Shown here: positions 34,587 through 42,882 of the stretch, in pieces
Numbering within the stretch: position 1 is the first letter of the stretch
Layout: each line of letters starts with the position of its first letter
NCBI RefSeq assembly: GCF_046054165.1
Contig: NZ_JBFNXK010000002.1
Location: 62,001-126,000, forward strand
Direction: 5' to 3'
DNA length: 64,000 bases
DNA from: Celerinatantimonas sp046054165
Lineage (GTDB): Bacteria; Pseudomonadota; Gammaproteobacteria; Enterobacterales; Celerinatantimonadaceae
The notes under the pieces: generated by a model
The model's input: only the letters and a program-made list of their open reading frames with translations
Told to the model about the DNA's origin: nothing
The model's database searches: none
Made by a program: the position numbers and the translations under genes

Positions 34587-35471
34587 CTAATGGATCACCC
34601 ACAGTTTAATGACAATCAGCGCTATAAACGCTGTTGGCAAGGTTAAAAACGTTAATCCAGCCACCGCATTGACCGGACCTTTATAACGCGTAGCAAAAAT
34701 ATAATTCAACACAGCAACCGGCATCGAACAGGCGATCATCAAATTAGCGGTATGCAGCGCCGATAAATGAAGTAACCAGGCGGCAGTCCATCCCATTCCC
34801 AAACCGATAGCAGGACGATATATCGCCAATACCATTAACTGGCCCCAACGCGCTTCGCGCACCTTCATATGAGCCAAAGATCGCCCCAGCATCAACAGCA
34901 TAATCGGAACGGTAATCGCCCCCAACAGCTCAAAGGCCTGTAATAGAAAGTCGGGGATTGGCACATGCAAGCCCAGTAACAATCCTCCACACAACAACGC
35001 CAATACCGGTGGATTGGCAAACAATCGTTTCGGAGCCAAACTGCCGGACATCAGACCAATCCCCAGCGTAAAATGGCTAATTTCAATAATAGAGGAAATA
35101 ATCACCGCACCAGCCAAACCTTGCTCACCTAACAGCGAATAAGCGATCGGGATCCCTAAATTTCCCGTATTAGGATTCACCAAAACCGGCAAATAGAAAC
35201 GGACATTCAGCCGCATCACTTTAATGACGATCACCGAAACGCCGATCATAGCCACCAGCGTTAGCGCACTAGCAGCAATGAGTTTTCCCATTCCCATAAA
35301 ATCCAGATGCTCCCCCAGCATCGAATGCAACAACAGGCAGGGCATACCGACATTCACAATTAAGCGGGGTAAATTCGGATCCTCTAGATAGTGAGTTCGC
35401 TGACTTAAAAATGCCCCCAATATCGCAATGAGAAAAACGGGCATAATGGCAGAGATGAAAGCAATAAACAT
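34587..35471 (-). CDS. AEC family transporter
   Basis: A 294-residue inner-membrane protein of the auxin efflux carrier (AEC) family, with ten predicted helices in two sets of five. Typical are the early FLIAILGAFLSQR, LPRLIVNVGMPCLL near 35-45 and PVLVNPNTGNLGIPIAYSLLG near 95-115, where the NxGNxG motif lies at the crossover. The second half has the matching AITVPIMLLMLGRSLA. Bacterial members carry dicarboxylates such as malate or malonate, but the substrate cannot be read from sequence. The ATG at 35471 has AAAGGAT upstream. It is divergent from qorB with 350 bases between. Confidence 0.88.
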   Translation of the reverse strand: MFIAFISAIMPVFLIAILGAFLSQRTHYLEDPNLPRLIVNVGMPCLLLHSMLGEHLDFMGMGKLIAASALTLVAMIGVSVIVIKVMRLNVRFYLPVLVNPNTGNLGIPIAYSLLGEQGLAGAVIISSIIEISHFTLGIGLMSGSLAPKRLFANPPVLALLCGGLLLGLHVPIPDFLLQAFELLGAITVPIMLLMLGRSLAHMKVREARWGQLMVLAIYRPAIGLGMGWTAAWLLHLSALHTANLMIACSMPVAVLNYIFATRYKGPVNAVAGLTFLTLPTAFIALIVIKLWVIH

Positions 35472-35821
35472 AATATCCTTTCAAATAGAGAGTGTTAGGA
35501 AAGTAAAAGCCCAACGAATGAGCGACTACGATGCATGTCCGTCCCAATCAGACCGGAAGGATATAACAGGATCGGCGCCTGCCATATTAGGTATAAATGC
35601 CGTTGAATTCTATAGACTATTGAGCTTTGTCTGTTATTTTTCAGTCCTCTTGGTGTCGAGGCGTGTTTAGGATTAAATTAAATAAGAAAACAAATAGCTA
35701 TACGCTCCATAGTTAAAAAAAATTAAACAGACTTACTAAAAACTCTCGACATACAAACCCTGCATAAAGTGGCAAGCTAAACGCAATCAAACGAACAAGA
35801 ATTCACGAAAGGAGAAATATC
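35472..35821. other. Intergenic region between AEC transporter and qorB
   Basis: About 350 bases holding two divergent promoters. Apart from ribosome sites at either end (AAAGGATATT on minus, AAAGGAG on plus) I see no operator, hairpin or gene. Confidence 0.5.
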
Positions 35822-36670
35822 ATGATTGCAATTACAGGTGCTACAGGTCAACTGGGACAATTCGTCATTAAACATCTTCTAAAACGTACGAGCGCACATA
35901 ATATCGTTGCCTTAGCACGTAACGTAGATAAAGCCGCCGCATTTACAGCTCAAGGCATTGAAGTCCGTCAGGCCGATTATACACAACCACAAACATTAGT
36001 CACCGCGCTCCAAGGCGTCACCAAACTACTGCTCATCTCTTCAAGTGAAGTTGGCAAACGGGCCATTCAACATAAAAATGTCATTGATGCAGCCAAAGAA
36101 GCAGGAGTTGAACTGATTGCCTACACCAGCTTGTTAAAAGCCGATAGTTCACCACTGGCATTAGCTGAAGAACATATTGAAACTGAAGCTTATTTAAAAC
36201 AAGTGAATATCCCTTACGTGTTACTGCGTAATGGTTGGTACACCGAAAACTATCTGGCCAGTATGGCTCCAGCAATTGAAACTGGTCAATTTATCGGTGC
36301 GGCTCAAGATGGCAAAATCAGTTCTTCGGCCCGAGAAGACTATGCAGAAGCCGCCGCTGCGGTACTCACCAGTACCGCGCCTCAGGCCGGGAAAGTTTAT
36401 GAGCTAGCCGGAGATGAAAGCTATACCTTAACCGAATTAGCCGCACTGATTAGCGAAGCTTCAGGAAAACCAGTGACATATCATAATCTAGCGGAAGCTG
36501 ATTTTATTAAAGCACTTGAAGGGGCCGGCTTACCAACCCCCCTAGCAGCCATGCTCGCCAATTCAGACAACGGAGCCTCTCAAGGGGGATTATTCGACGA
36601 TAGCCATACTCTGAGCGCTCTAATCGGTCACCCGACCACACCGCTTAAAGAACTGGTATTCAAGCACTAA
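35822..36670 (+). CDS. qorB: NADPH-dependent quinone oxidoreductase 2 (NmrA-type)
   Basis: A 282-residue atypical short-chain dehydrogenase closely following E. coli QorB/YtfG along its full length: MIAITGATGQLGQFV at the start with the NADPH loop, KLLLISSSEVGKRA near 70, YTSLLKADSSPLALAEEHIETE near 103-125, LLRNGWYTENYLAS near 138, and GGLFDDSHTLSALIGHPTT at the end. The enzyme reduces quinones with NADPH. In E. coli the divergent neighbour is an HxlR regulator, which is absent here. The ATG at 35822 follows AAAGGAGAAATATC. Confidence 0.93.
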   Translation: MIAITGATGQLGQFVIKHLLKRTSAHNIVALARNVDKAAAFTAQGIEVRQADYTQPQTLVTALQGVTKLLLISSSEVGKRAIQHKNVIDAAKEAGVELIAYTSLLKADSSPLALAEEHIETEAYLKQVNIPYVLLRNGWYTENYLASMAPAIETGQFIGAAQDGKISSSAREDYAEAAAAVLTSTAPQAGKVYELAGDESYTLTELAALISEASGKPVTYHNLAEADFIKALEGAGLPTPLAAMLANSDNGASQGGLFDDSHTLSALIGHPTTPLKELVFKH

Positions 36671-36698
36671 CTATCTGACCAAAATTTAAGCGTATTTC

Positions 36699-36749
36699 AT
36701 CCGATAATCGTGATTCCTATTGTATCGATACCGCGATTATCGGATTTTA
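36699..36749. terminator. Terminator after qorB
   Basis: A perfect 12-bp stem (ATCCGATAATCG / CGATTATCGGAT) with a 23-base loop followed by TTTTAAA, 28 bases after the qorB stop and convergent with the small gene at 36840. Confidence 0.8.
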
Positions 36750-36839
36750 AATACAATTCAACTTAAGAGAAACAACACCGCTTCGCTAAAAAGATACGGC
36801 CATCACACTGTCTTTTATCGATGGGTTAGGCCAAAATAT

Positions 36840-37166
36840 TTAACAACCAAACGCATCATTTGCCAGAGCGATAACGTTAATGATAGGTTCTTCACCAGAG
36901 TGAACCCGTTTGATCGCTTTCACCGCATCAGCCACCCGATCCCCCTGACAACGGACATCGATCCGAACCTCATGGGAAAAATTAATCTGATTTTTCTCAC
37001 CATTGACCGGATGAGCATGTTCATTAGGACGACAAAAACAAGAAACCTTTGCAACGGCAATCACACTATCATAATTGCCTACAATACCCGCCCCCACAAA
37101 ATTTAAAGCATCCCGAATCGCAATCACTTCAGTCTCTGGCGCATAAATTTCTAATTTATATTCCAT
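36840..37166 (-). CDS. NIF3/CutA-like small protein (YqfO-type domain)
   Basis: A protein of about 108 residues with the pattern of the PII/CutA-like domain found inserted in YqfO/NIF3 proteins. It opens YKLEIYAPETEVIAIRDAL, then GAGIVGNYDSVIAV near 30, a middle with CFCRPNEHAHPVNG, and ends with a helix and EEPIINVIAL. As a free-standing domain its role is unknown; related folds are trimeric and bind metals. The Cys/His cluster (CFCRPNEHAH) could hold a metal. ATG at 37166; an upstream ATG at 37214 is in frame but would add 16 residues not typical of the family. Confidence 0.6.
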   Translation of the reverse strand: MEYKLEIYAPETEVIAIRDALNFVGAGIVGNYDSVIAVAKVSCFCRPNEHAHPVNGEKNQINFSHEVRIDVRCQGDRVADAVKAIKRVHSGEEPIINVIALANDAFGC

Positions 37167-37255
37167 AAATTCTCTGAATACCTCTTTTTGCAAGTCAACT
37201 CTAACCGCCATCAAGCCGCATAAAAAACAACGCTTAACGCATTCAATCGGTCAAA

Positions 37256-37270
37256 TGTACATAGTGTACA
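37256..37270. promoter_or_regulatory. Inverted repeat TGTACA-TAG-TGTACA
   Basis: Two TGTACA hexamers (each self-complementary) three bases apart, about 90 bases upstream of the NIF3-like ATG. The shape is that of a TetR- or ArsR-type operator. No regulator gene is adjacent. Confidence 0.4.
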
Positions 37271-37492
37271 GCTTACGATTGTCAACTTTTGTTTGAAAAA
37301 AACAAGAACGGATCTCCAAATGAACCATCACATCAAATCTGTCTGGAGCCGTTTTATACGATTCAAGCGTTGAATCACAACATTACATGTTCCAGCCCCC
37401 ACGACTCAGTATCAGAATACGGAAATTTCCCGAACCATATTCAGATGATGCCAAACCAACGCCGTGGAGATACCCTACGAAAACCACCCGAC

Positions 37493-37550
37493 GCTAGGAG
37501 CTGTTGACCTTCCATAGTTGAATTTTGTTCAAATTAAATCCATTTTGAAC
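37493..37550. repeat. Dispersed repeat, copy B
   Basis: The partner of the copy at 33400-33457. It starts GCTAGGAGCTGTTGACC, contains TTCAAATTAAA and ends CATTTTGAAC, followed by AAGACGCGGTCGG and CTGAATAAGTTAAGCG. No terminal inverted repeats or transposase are visible in the window, so it may be a remnant or a non-autonomous element. Confidence 0.55.
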
Positions 37551-37945
37551 AAGACGCGGTCGGTGACGCTGAATAAGTTAAGCGAACAGTCTGCAACAAT
37601 TCCGCTCTCACAAATAGATATGAATCAATCAAAACAGAAAGTCATCAAAACTATCGACCCACTAAACACCCAAATAAACCGAAAATAATCGTTATCGCCG
37701 ACTTATCTATGATCAAAAAAACTAGATTTCCATATCATGATCTATGTTTTAGATTCATGCATAAAAACCAACATTTCAAAATATAATCACAGCTTCACAT
37801 GATAAATATATCTTAAAAAATACGGATTCCTGATTATTCCCATAAATTGTAAATGTGATCAAACTATCGTGTTAACAGTACGTTATGTTCATCACTCCAA
37901 GCTAATTTCCAGCAACCAATCAATAAAACAATACTCGAATATGCA

Positions 37946-38007
37946 TTGACAGCATTCTAAATACGCGTATAAATTGAACAATTCGCTATATATAAAAAAA
38001 TATAACG
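37946..38007 (+). promoter_or_regulatory. mod operon promoter and ModE-type operator
   Basis: A -35 TTGACA (37946-37951) and -10 TATAAA (37968-37973) are 16 bases apart. The dyad CGCTATATA ... ATATAACG (37984-38007) lies right at the expected transcription start. ModE binds sites of the form CGnTATATA-N6/7-TATATAACG and represses molybdate uptake genes when molybdate is plentiful. The fit in sequence and position is good. No modE gene is in the window. Confidence 0.75.
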
Positions 38008-38036
38008 CATGAGACATTCATCATCATCTAACCGCT

Positions 38037-38693
38037 ATGATCACCATTAATATCCAGAAACAATTAGGAACAGCTCATATTCAGGCTGATATGCAGATCC
38101 CTGAACACAGCATTACGGCCATATATGGTCATTCTGGAGCTGGGAAAACTAGCATCATTAATATGTTGGCCGGTTTACTCAAGCCAGATTTAGGATCTAT
38201 TGTGATGCAACAGCGGACACTGTTTGATTCCGAAAAACGGATTAATTTACCTCCGGAACAACGTCAAATCGGCTATATTTTTCAGGATAAGCGTCTTTTC
38301 AATTTTATGTCGGTCAAACGAAATCTGCTCTTTTCAGGGAAGACCAGCTACCACTCCCCCCAGTTTAATAATATCGTCGAGTTATTAGGATTAAGTAAAC
38401 TACTCAACCGCGCTCCTGGCTCACTTTCAGGCGGGGAAGCCCAGCGCGTAGCCATCGGCCGGGCCCTGTTATCGAATCCTAAACTATTACTGCTCGATGA
38501 ACCGATGTCGTTTCTAGATGCACAGCGAAAACAAGAACTCATGGCTCATCTGGAACGTATCCCTCAATTACTCAACGTTAGCCTAATTTTAGTGACTCAC
38601 GCCGCCGATGAAATCGAGCGACTCGCCTCTCAAATTTATCTGATCGAGAACGGCAAAGTGAGCCCCAGCGAAACGTTACCCATGTATGCCTAA
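38037..38693 (+). CDS. modC: Molybdate ABC transporter ATP-binding protein ModC
   Basis: A 218-residue ABC ATPase with Walker A GHSGAGKTS (31-39), the Q-loop region IGYIFQDKRLF near 80, the signature SLSGGEAQRVAIGRALL near 125, Walker B LLLLDEPMS and the switch His in VTHAADE. The Q-loop region and operon place it as ModC. E. coli ModC is 352 residues with a C-terminal mop (TOBE) domain that senses molybdate; here that domain is absent and the protein ends right after the ATPase core. It is first in the operon, with modA 36 bases on. The promoter carries a ModE-type operator. Confidence 0.9.
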   Translation: MITINIQKQLGTAHIQADMQIPEHSITAIYGHSGAGKTSIINMLAGLLKPDLGSIVMQQRTLFDSEKRINLPPEQRQIGYIFQDKRLFNFMSVKRNLLFSGKTSYHSPQFNNIVELLGLSKLLNRAPGSLSGGEAQRVAIGRALLSNPKLLLLDEPMSFLDAQRKQELMAHLERIPQLLNVSLILVTHAADEIERLASQIYLIENGKVSPSETLPMYA

Positions 38694-38729
38694 TTATCTC
38701 ATTCCACTTTTTCAGCTAAGGACACAGCG

Positions 38730-39452
38730 ATGAAAATTCGGTTATTATCATTACTTCTAGCCCCTATTTTGCTCTGGCTCAATGAGTCGGCCAGCGCGGC
38801 CCAAATCACATTAACCGCCGGAGCTGGGTACCGACAACTCGTCATGGATATTGCTCAAACTTGTAAACGTCAGGATAACTTGGATATTCAAACTTCGTTT
38901 GGCAATTTCGGCCAAATGAAAGCCCAAATTCAAACTACTGGGCAAATTCAGGCCGTGATTTCAGCCAAAAGCTTTTTTACCGGCCATCATATTGCCGTTG
39001 CCAACTATGATCCTCTGGGGCGAGGAACCTTAGTACTGGCTTGGCGAAAAGGATTATCGCTCTCACAGCCTAAAGATATTTTGCAGCCAGCCATCAAACG
39101 AATCGCCATTCCGCATCTTAAAAAAGCACTCTATGGCCGTGCCGGATGGCAATATCTACAAAGTGTTCATATGGAATCAGTGAAAAATAAACTGTATATG
39201 GTTTCGACTGTACCCCAGGTCACCTCCTATCTTGTCACTGGAGAAGTCGATGCTGGTTTTTCAAATCAGACCGATATTCAGAAAGTTAAGGATAAAATCG
39301 GTGGCTATATTCCCCTCACTTCAGGCTATCGCCCCATTGAAATCGTATCCGCCATTTTGCAAGGACAACCCCAAACCGAAGCGATCCGACTCTATCGGCA
39401 TTGCATTCAATCGGATGCGGTGAAAGCCATTGTGAAAAAACACGGATTATAA
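38730..39452 (+). CDS. modA: Molybdate ABC transporter substrate-binding protein ModA
   Basis: A 240-residue periplasmic binding protein with a signal peptide of about 23 residues ending SASA|AQ. The mature part begins with the strand ITLTAGAGYRQLVMDI and continues DIQTSFGNFGQMKAQI, a divergent form of the ModA motif. The GEVDAGFSNQTD segment near 175 is typical of the second half of ModA. It would capture molybdate (or tungstate) for ModBC. The sequence is unusually far from E. coli ModA. The ATG at 38730 has TAAGGA upstream; the stop overlaps the modB start by one base. Confidence 0.88.
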   Translation: MKIRLLSLLLAPILLWLNESASAAQITLTAGAGYRQLVMDIAQTCKRQDNLDIQTSFGNFGQMKAQIQTTGQIQAVISAKSFFTGHHIAVANYDPLGRGTLVLAWRKGLSLSQPKDILQPAIKRIAIPHLKKALYGRAGWQYLQSVHMESVKNKLYMVSTVPQVTSYLVTGEVDAGFSNQTDIQKVKDKIGGYIPLTSGYRPIEIVSAILQGQPQTEAIRLYRHCIQSDAVKAIVKKHGL

Positions 39453-40132
39453 TGCTGACTCTAAGTGACCTCTTCAACGATCCAAGCCTTATCAAGCCTA
39501 TCATCTTGACGGCCAAAACCTGTGTCGTCGCTTTGATATTGCTTTGTATTTTTGGTGTCACCCTCAGCTACCTACTCGCCACTCGCAAAAATCTAATGAC
39601 CGGAATACTTGATTTTATCATCACCCTCCCTCTGGTTTTTCCACCCATTGGGACCGGTTTTATTCTACTGGTCGTCTTGGGACGAAATGGCTTACTCGGC
39701 CAAATAGGACTCCATCCGGATATTATTTTTACTGAAAAGGCCGTCTTTCTGGCGGCTTTTATTGCTGGACTGCCCCTTGTTATTAAACCCTTGCAATCAG
39801 CCATGGAACGGGACGTATTTAAATTAGCAGAAGCCTCTCGAACACTTGGCAAGAACGAATTTAAAACATTTTTGCTGGTCATTATCCCATCCGTAAAACG
39901 ACCACTGGGAGCCGGACTCATTCTGGCAGCGGCTCGTTCCTTGGGAGAAGTGGGGATCACACTCATTATTGGAGGTAATTTACAGGGACGGACCAATACT
40001 ATCTCATTAGAAATTTATAATGCGGTCATGGATGCTGATTTTCATCGGGCTTCTATTCTTTGTTTGATACTGGGTGTTATCTCATTAGTTATTTTTTTAC
40101 TATTGAGAAAAATGTCGGCCATAAGTTCATGA
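39452..40132 (+). CDS. modB: Molybdate ABC transporter permease ModB
   Basis: A 226-residue inner-membrane permease with five predicted helices. It has the conserved LPLVFPPIGTGFILLVVLGRNGLLG stretch in the first third and the EAA coupling motif EASRTLGKNEFKTFLLVIIPSVKRPL near 120-145, followed by RSLGEVGITLIIGGN. These are typical ModB/CysT features. Start is the ATG at 39452, sharing one base with the modA stop (TAATG); upstream in-frame codons lie within modA. The gene order C-A-B differs from the E. coli A-B-C. Confidence 0.93.
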   Translation: MLTLSDLFNDPSLIKPIILTAKTCVVALILLCIFGVTLSYLLATRKNLMTGILDFIITLPLVFPPIGTGFILLVVLGRNGLLGQIGLHPDIIFTEKAVFLAAFIAGLPLVIKPLQSAMERDVFKLAEASRTLGKNEFKTFLLVIIPSVKRPLGAGLILAAARSLGEVGITLIIGGNLQGRTNTISLEIYNAVMDADFHRASILCLILGVISLVIFLLLRKMSAISS

Positions 40133-40276
40133 TGGGCAAACAGATTGAATGAAACAGCCAAGCGCTTAAAACCTCGAAGACCATAATTCAATATTTATAA
40201 CGCACGATATCTGTCAATGATAAGTACAAAAGCTGCCATAACAGATCCTCTGCGATTAGGAACAAAAGGTAACAAT

Positions 40277-41122
40277 ATGTTTATTTCAAATACACTGATT
40301 GACCAACTCATCCGTGAGGACATGCCTTACAGTGATTTAACAACTGATGTCATGGGCATTGCCAATGAGCCAGCCATGATGGAATTTAGTGCCAGATATG
40401 CATGTACGCTGGCAGGGTTGGATGAAGCTACGGCGATACTGCGCCAACTGGGCGCAACCGTTGAATGTTTGGCCGATAATGGGATGACCGTCGCCGCTGG
40501 TACCCCAATTTTGCAAGCCTTTGGATCGGCCGGTGTTTTACATGCAGGTTGGAAAGTGGCTCAAAACCTAATGGAACACGCCGTAGGTATTGCAACCCGA
40601 ACCCATGAAATGGTCAGCCGAGGCCGCCAAATCAATCCTAACTTAGTCATTGCCTGTACCCGTAAATGTGTTCCGGGGGCTAAAACGCTCAGTATGAATG
40701 CCGTACAAGCCGGAGGAGGAACACCTCATCGGTTGGGCCTTTCTGAAAGCTTTTTACTTTTTGAAAATCATTCCACTTTCTTCAATGATGAAGCTTCGCT
40801 GTTTAAAGCATTGAAATCAGCCGTGGATATGCAGCCAGAACGCAAATTAGTAGTCGAATGTGAAGATTTGGCCTATGCCATTAAAGTGGCAGAATGCGGA
40901 GTGGGAGTCATCCAGTTTGACAAAATCTCTCCGGCTCAATTGCAGGATTGGGTACCTCAGCTCAAAGCCCGCTTTCCCCATTTAGCAATTGCAGCAGCCG
41001 GTGGGATCAATATCGAATCCATCTCCAAATATGCCGCCACAGGAATCGATGTGGCTGTCACCTCATTTGTCTATACCGGAAATCCGATGGATATTGCCGT
41101 AAAAATCAAACGCCGTAACTAA
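40277..41122 (+). CDS. modD: Molybdenum transport-associated protein ModD
   Basis: A 281-residue protein of the nicotinate-nucleotide pyrophosphorylase (QPRTase) fold, the ModD branch. It has LIREDMPYSDLTTDVMGI at the start, HAGWKVAQNLMEHAVGIATRT near 100, the TRKCVPGAKTLSMNAVQAGGG active-site segment near 135, and AAAGGINIES near 240. ModD genes occur behind modABC in several proteobacteria, including diazotrophs, and their reaction is not established. I place the start at the ATG at 40277 with AAAGGTAAC upstream, not at the upstream ATG at 40217. It ends the mod operon; a 9-bp hairpin follows. Confidence 0.9.
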   Translation: MFISNTLIDQLIREDMPYSDLTTDVMGIANEPAMMEFSARYACTLAGLDEATAILRQLGATVECLADNGMTVAAGTPILQAFGSAGVLHAGWKVAQNLMEHAVGIATRTHEMVSRGRQINPNLVIACTRKCVPGAKTLSMNAVQAGGGTPHRLGLSESFLLFENHSTFFNDEASLFKALKSAVDMQPERKLVVECEDLAYAIKVAECGVGVIQFDKISPAQLQDWVPQLKARFPHLAIAAAGGINIESISKYAATGIDVAVTSFVYTGNPMDIAVKIKRRN

Positions 41123-41159
41123 CGAATAGCTCGACGTCATGCCCTTCTAATCCCACACA

Positions 41160-41189
41160 GATGCGTCTATTCATGAGATCAGACGCATC
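41160..41189 (+). terminator. Hairpin after modD
   Basis: A perfect 9-bp stem (GATGCGTCT / AGACGCATC) with a 12-base loop, 37 bases past modD. No T-run follows, so it may stabilise the transcript or act with another factor. Confidence 0.5.
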
Positions 41190-41246
41190 GATTACAAGTC
41201 TCACTTAAGTTGACTTGCGCCGCCTATAAATCACGCCTAAACGATA

Positions 41247-41576
41247 TCAGCCATGAACTATTCCCAGCACAATCATAGATAAAAGACTTATCACGATGAT
41301 CCCTGAGAGTATCGTTCCTAATATTGGGAAAATCTTTTTTCGATCTCGCTGGAGCAGACCAGCAATCCCCAGCCCTAAAGCAACTAAATTCATCAATAAT
41401 GGGACAATAGATAAAAAACTGATCAATAAAATACCAGTAGATAGTGCACTGCGATGTGCAGCAACCGCAGTGGTCATGATCCCTAGAAGAAACATTAAAA
41501 AAAAGATAAATAACAGCGATATAATACTAATAACAAAAGCAGCGATCCCAACGCCAGAGTGTTTTTGTACAGTCAT
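41247..41576 (-). CDS. Small membrane protein, tandem paralogue 1 (DUF4190-like)
   Basis: A 109-residue protein with three hydrophobic segments (about 10-32, 43-70 and 86-107). Its N-terminus KHSGVGIAAFVISIISL and middle LVALGLGIAGLLQRDRKKIFPILGT are nearly the same as in the neighbouring gene. This is the layout of small DUF4190-type membrane proteins of unknown role: a GxAxxxGIxxL helix and a polar DRxKxFxxLG turn. The ATG at 41576 has no strong ribosome site (AAAGATTAACC). The two copies are 150 bases apart in the same direction, so a local duplication is likely. Confidence 0.7.
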   Translation of the reverse strand: MTVQKHSGVGIAAFVISIISLLFIFFLMFLLGIMTTAVAAHRSALSTGILLISFLSIVPLLMNLVALGLGIAGLLQRDRKKIFPILGTILSGIIVISLLSMIVLGIVHG

Positions 41577-41724
41577 GGTTAATCTTTAATCATCCCAATT
41601 AAAATATTCATATCTACCCCTTATGTTTGAGGCTATGTGCTATCGCACTTAAGGCCCAAAATCATTCAGCAACATGCGCCCAGCCCTCTCTAAATAGGCA
41701 ACGTGCATATCTAATAACAAGTGA

Positions 41725-42042
41725 CTATCCGATTAAAGCCAGTAACATGGTAATCAACAGTGCGACCACAGAAAAAACGGTTCCGAGAATCGCAAAAATT
41801 TTATTTCGATCTCGTTGACACAATCCAGCGATTCCCAGCCCCAACGCGACTAACTCTGAAAAAATAAAAATAATCACAAATAAACCAATCAGTATCAGTG
41901 CGCCTGAATGCCTATCTAATCCCCCTGGAACTAATGTACTTACAACACCGGCAATTAGAATAAATAAAAATGAAAAAACAGCCGTAACGATACTAATAAT
42001 AAATGAAGCAATCCCGACTCCAGAATGTTTCTGATCTGACAT
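41725..42042 (-). CDS. Small membrane protein, tandem paralogue 2 (DUF4190-like)
   Basis: A 105-residue paralogue of the previous gene, starting MSDQKHSGVGIASFIISIV with AAGG seven bases before the ATG at 42042. It shares the ELVALGLGIAGLCQRDRNKIFAILGT core and three hydrophobic segments. A charged turn, GGLDRHSGA, divides helix 1 from helix 2 where the other copy has AHRSALS. The function is unknown. The sequence between the two copies (41577-41724) contains nothing else I can name. Confidence 0.7.
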   Translation of the reverse strand: MSDQKHSGVGIASFIISIVTAVFSFLFILIAGVVSTLVPGGLDRHSGALILIGLFVIIFIFSELVALGLGIAGLCQRDRNKIFAILGTVFSVVALLITMLLALIG

Positions 42043-42205
42043 ATGGACCTTAATTTGAATCAATTAAATTATTTTTGAACAATAGCATGAAAAGATAATT
42101 TTTATCTATTATGACTAACAATCGTTCATGACATGTTTTTTTCATAATGATGACGTGACCACGACTAAATAGCTCCCTGAGCTTTAACCATAAACATCAC
42201 CGAAG

Positions 42206-42712
42206 TTAAGATTTCAACATCACATACATACCTATTTCATAGCGATCTGTGGCATAAGGAATTTCATCAATAATTTCGAACTGATAGCGCTGATAAAATC
42301 TCTGTGCCGATTGGTTTGATTTTAATACATCCAACCAAATATAGGGGCTTTCCAGCTCAGCGGCTAATTGTAGTACTCGCTCCATCAACGCAGCTCCGAG
42401 TCGCTGACCGGTTCCAGATTTTCGAAGGTAAATTTTTTGTAACTCAATTCCGGAGTCGACGTGAGGGGCTAAAAGGGTATTTAGATTTAATTTTACAAAC
42501 CCCATGAGAACTTGATCTTGAAACGCTAAAAGATAACGATGTTTTTCTGGAGAGTTAATATCTTGAATGACTTGTTCTTGGGTAAAGTCTGCATCTAGAA
42601 AAACATCGATATTATTCCAGAGTTCACCGAAATGTTCTTTATAGGTTTGCCGACCTAATAACAAAATATTTTGAACATCTTGCAACGTTGCAGAGCGAAT
42701 TTTAGGGCCCAT
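42206..42712 (-). CDS. GNAT family N-acetyltransferase
   Basis: A 168-residue Gcn5-related acetyltransferase. The acetyl-CoA-binding turn is RKSGTGQRLGAALMERVL near 96-113 (Q/RxxGxG/A type), preceded by the strand ELQKIYL. The C-terminal strand pattern LDVLKSNQSAQRFYQRYQF is typical of the spermidine/diamine and RimI-like groups. The acceptor cannot be told. It lies upstream of the second GNAT gene on the minus strand but with divergent sequence, so they are not recent copies. ATG 42712, with only GTTAAG upstream. Confidence 0.88.
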   Translation of the reverse strand: MGPKIRSATLQDVQNILLLGRQTYKEHFGELWNNIDVFLDADFTQEQVIQDINSPEKHRYLLAFQDQVLMGFVKLNLNTLLAPHVDSGIELQKIYLRKSGTGQRLGAALMERVLQLAAELESPYIWLDVLKSNQSAQRFYQRYQFEIIDEIPYATDRYEIGMYVMLKS

Positions 42713-42828
42713 AACTTAACTCTCACTCAGAAGTGATCGGATATGACAAAAAATTTGCAAATAAGCAGACTCAATTCAGTATGTTTTAAACCCAACCCAT
42801 GGGATGAAGCGTCGTAAATAAAACAATT

Positions 42829-42864
42829 GTTTCCCTATTTAATAAACAAAATAAATAGGGAAAC
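42829..42864 (-). terminator. Terminator after GNAT gene (42883)
   Basis: A perfect 13-bp AT-rich stem (GTTTCCCTATTTA / TAAATAGGGAAAC, 10-base loop) 18 bases beyond the stop of the 42883 gene. Confidence 0.7.
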
Positions 42865-42882
42865 ATGAACGAAATAACAGTC

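Larger units (their letters stand above)
37167..38036. other. Intergenic region between NIF3-like gene and mod operon
   Basis: About 870 bases. It contains TGTACATAGTGTACA (37256-37270), a repeat copy (37493-37550) and the mod promoter with its ModE-type operator (37946-38007). The remaining AT-rich stretch (about 37600-37940) shows nothing I can name. Confidence 0.5.
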
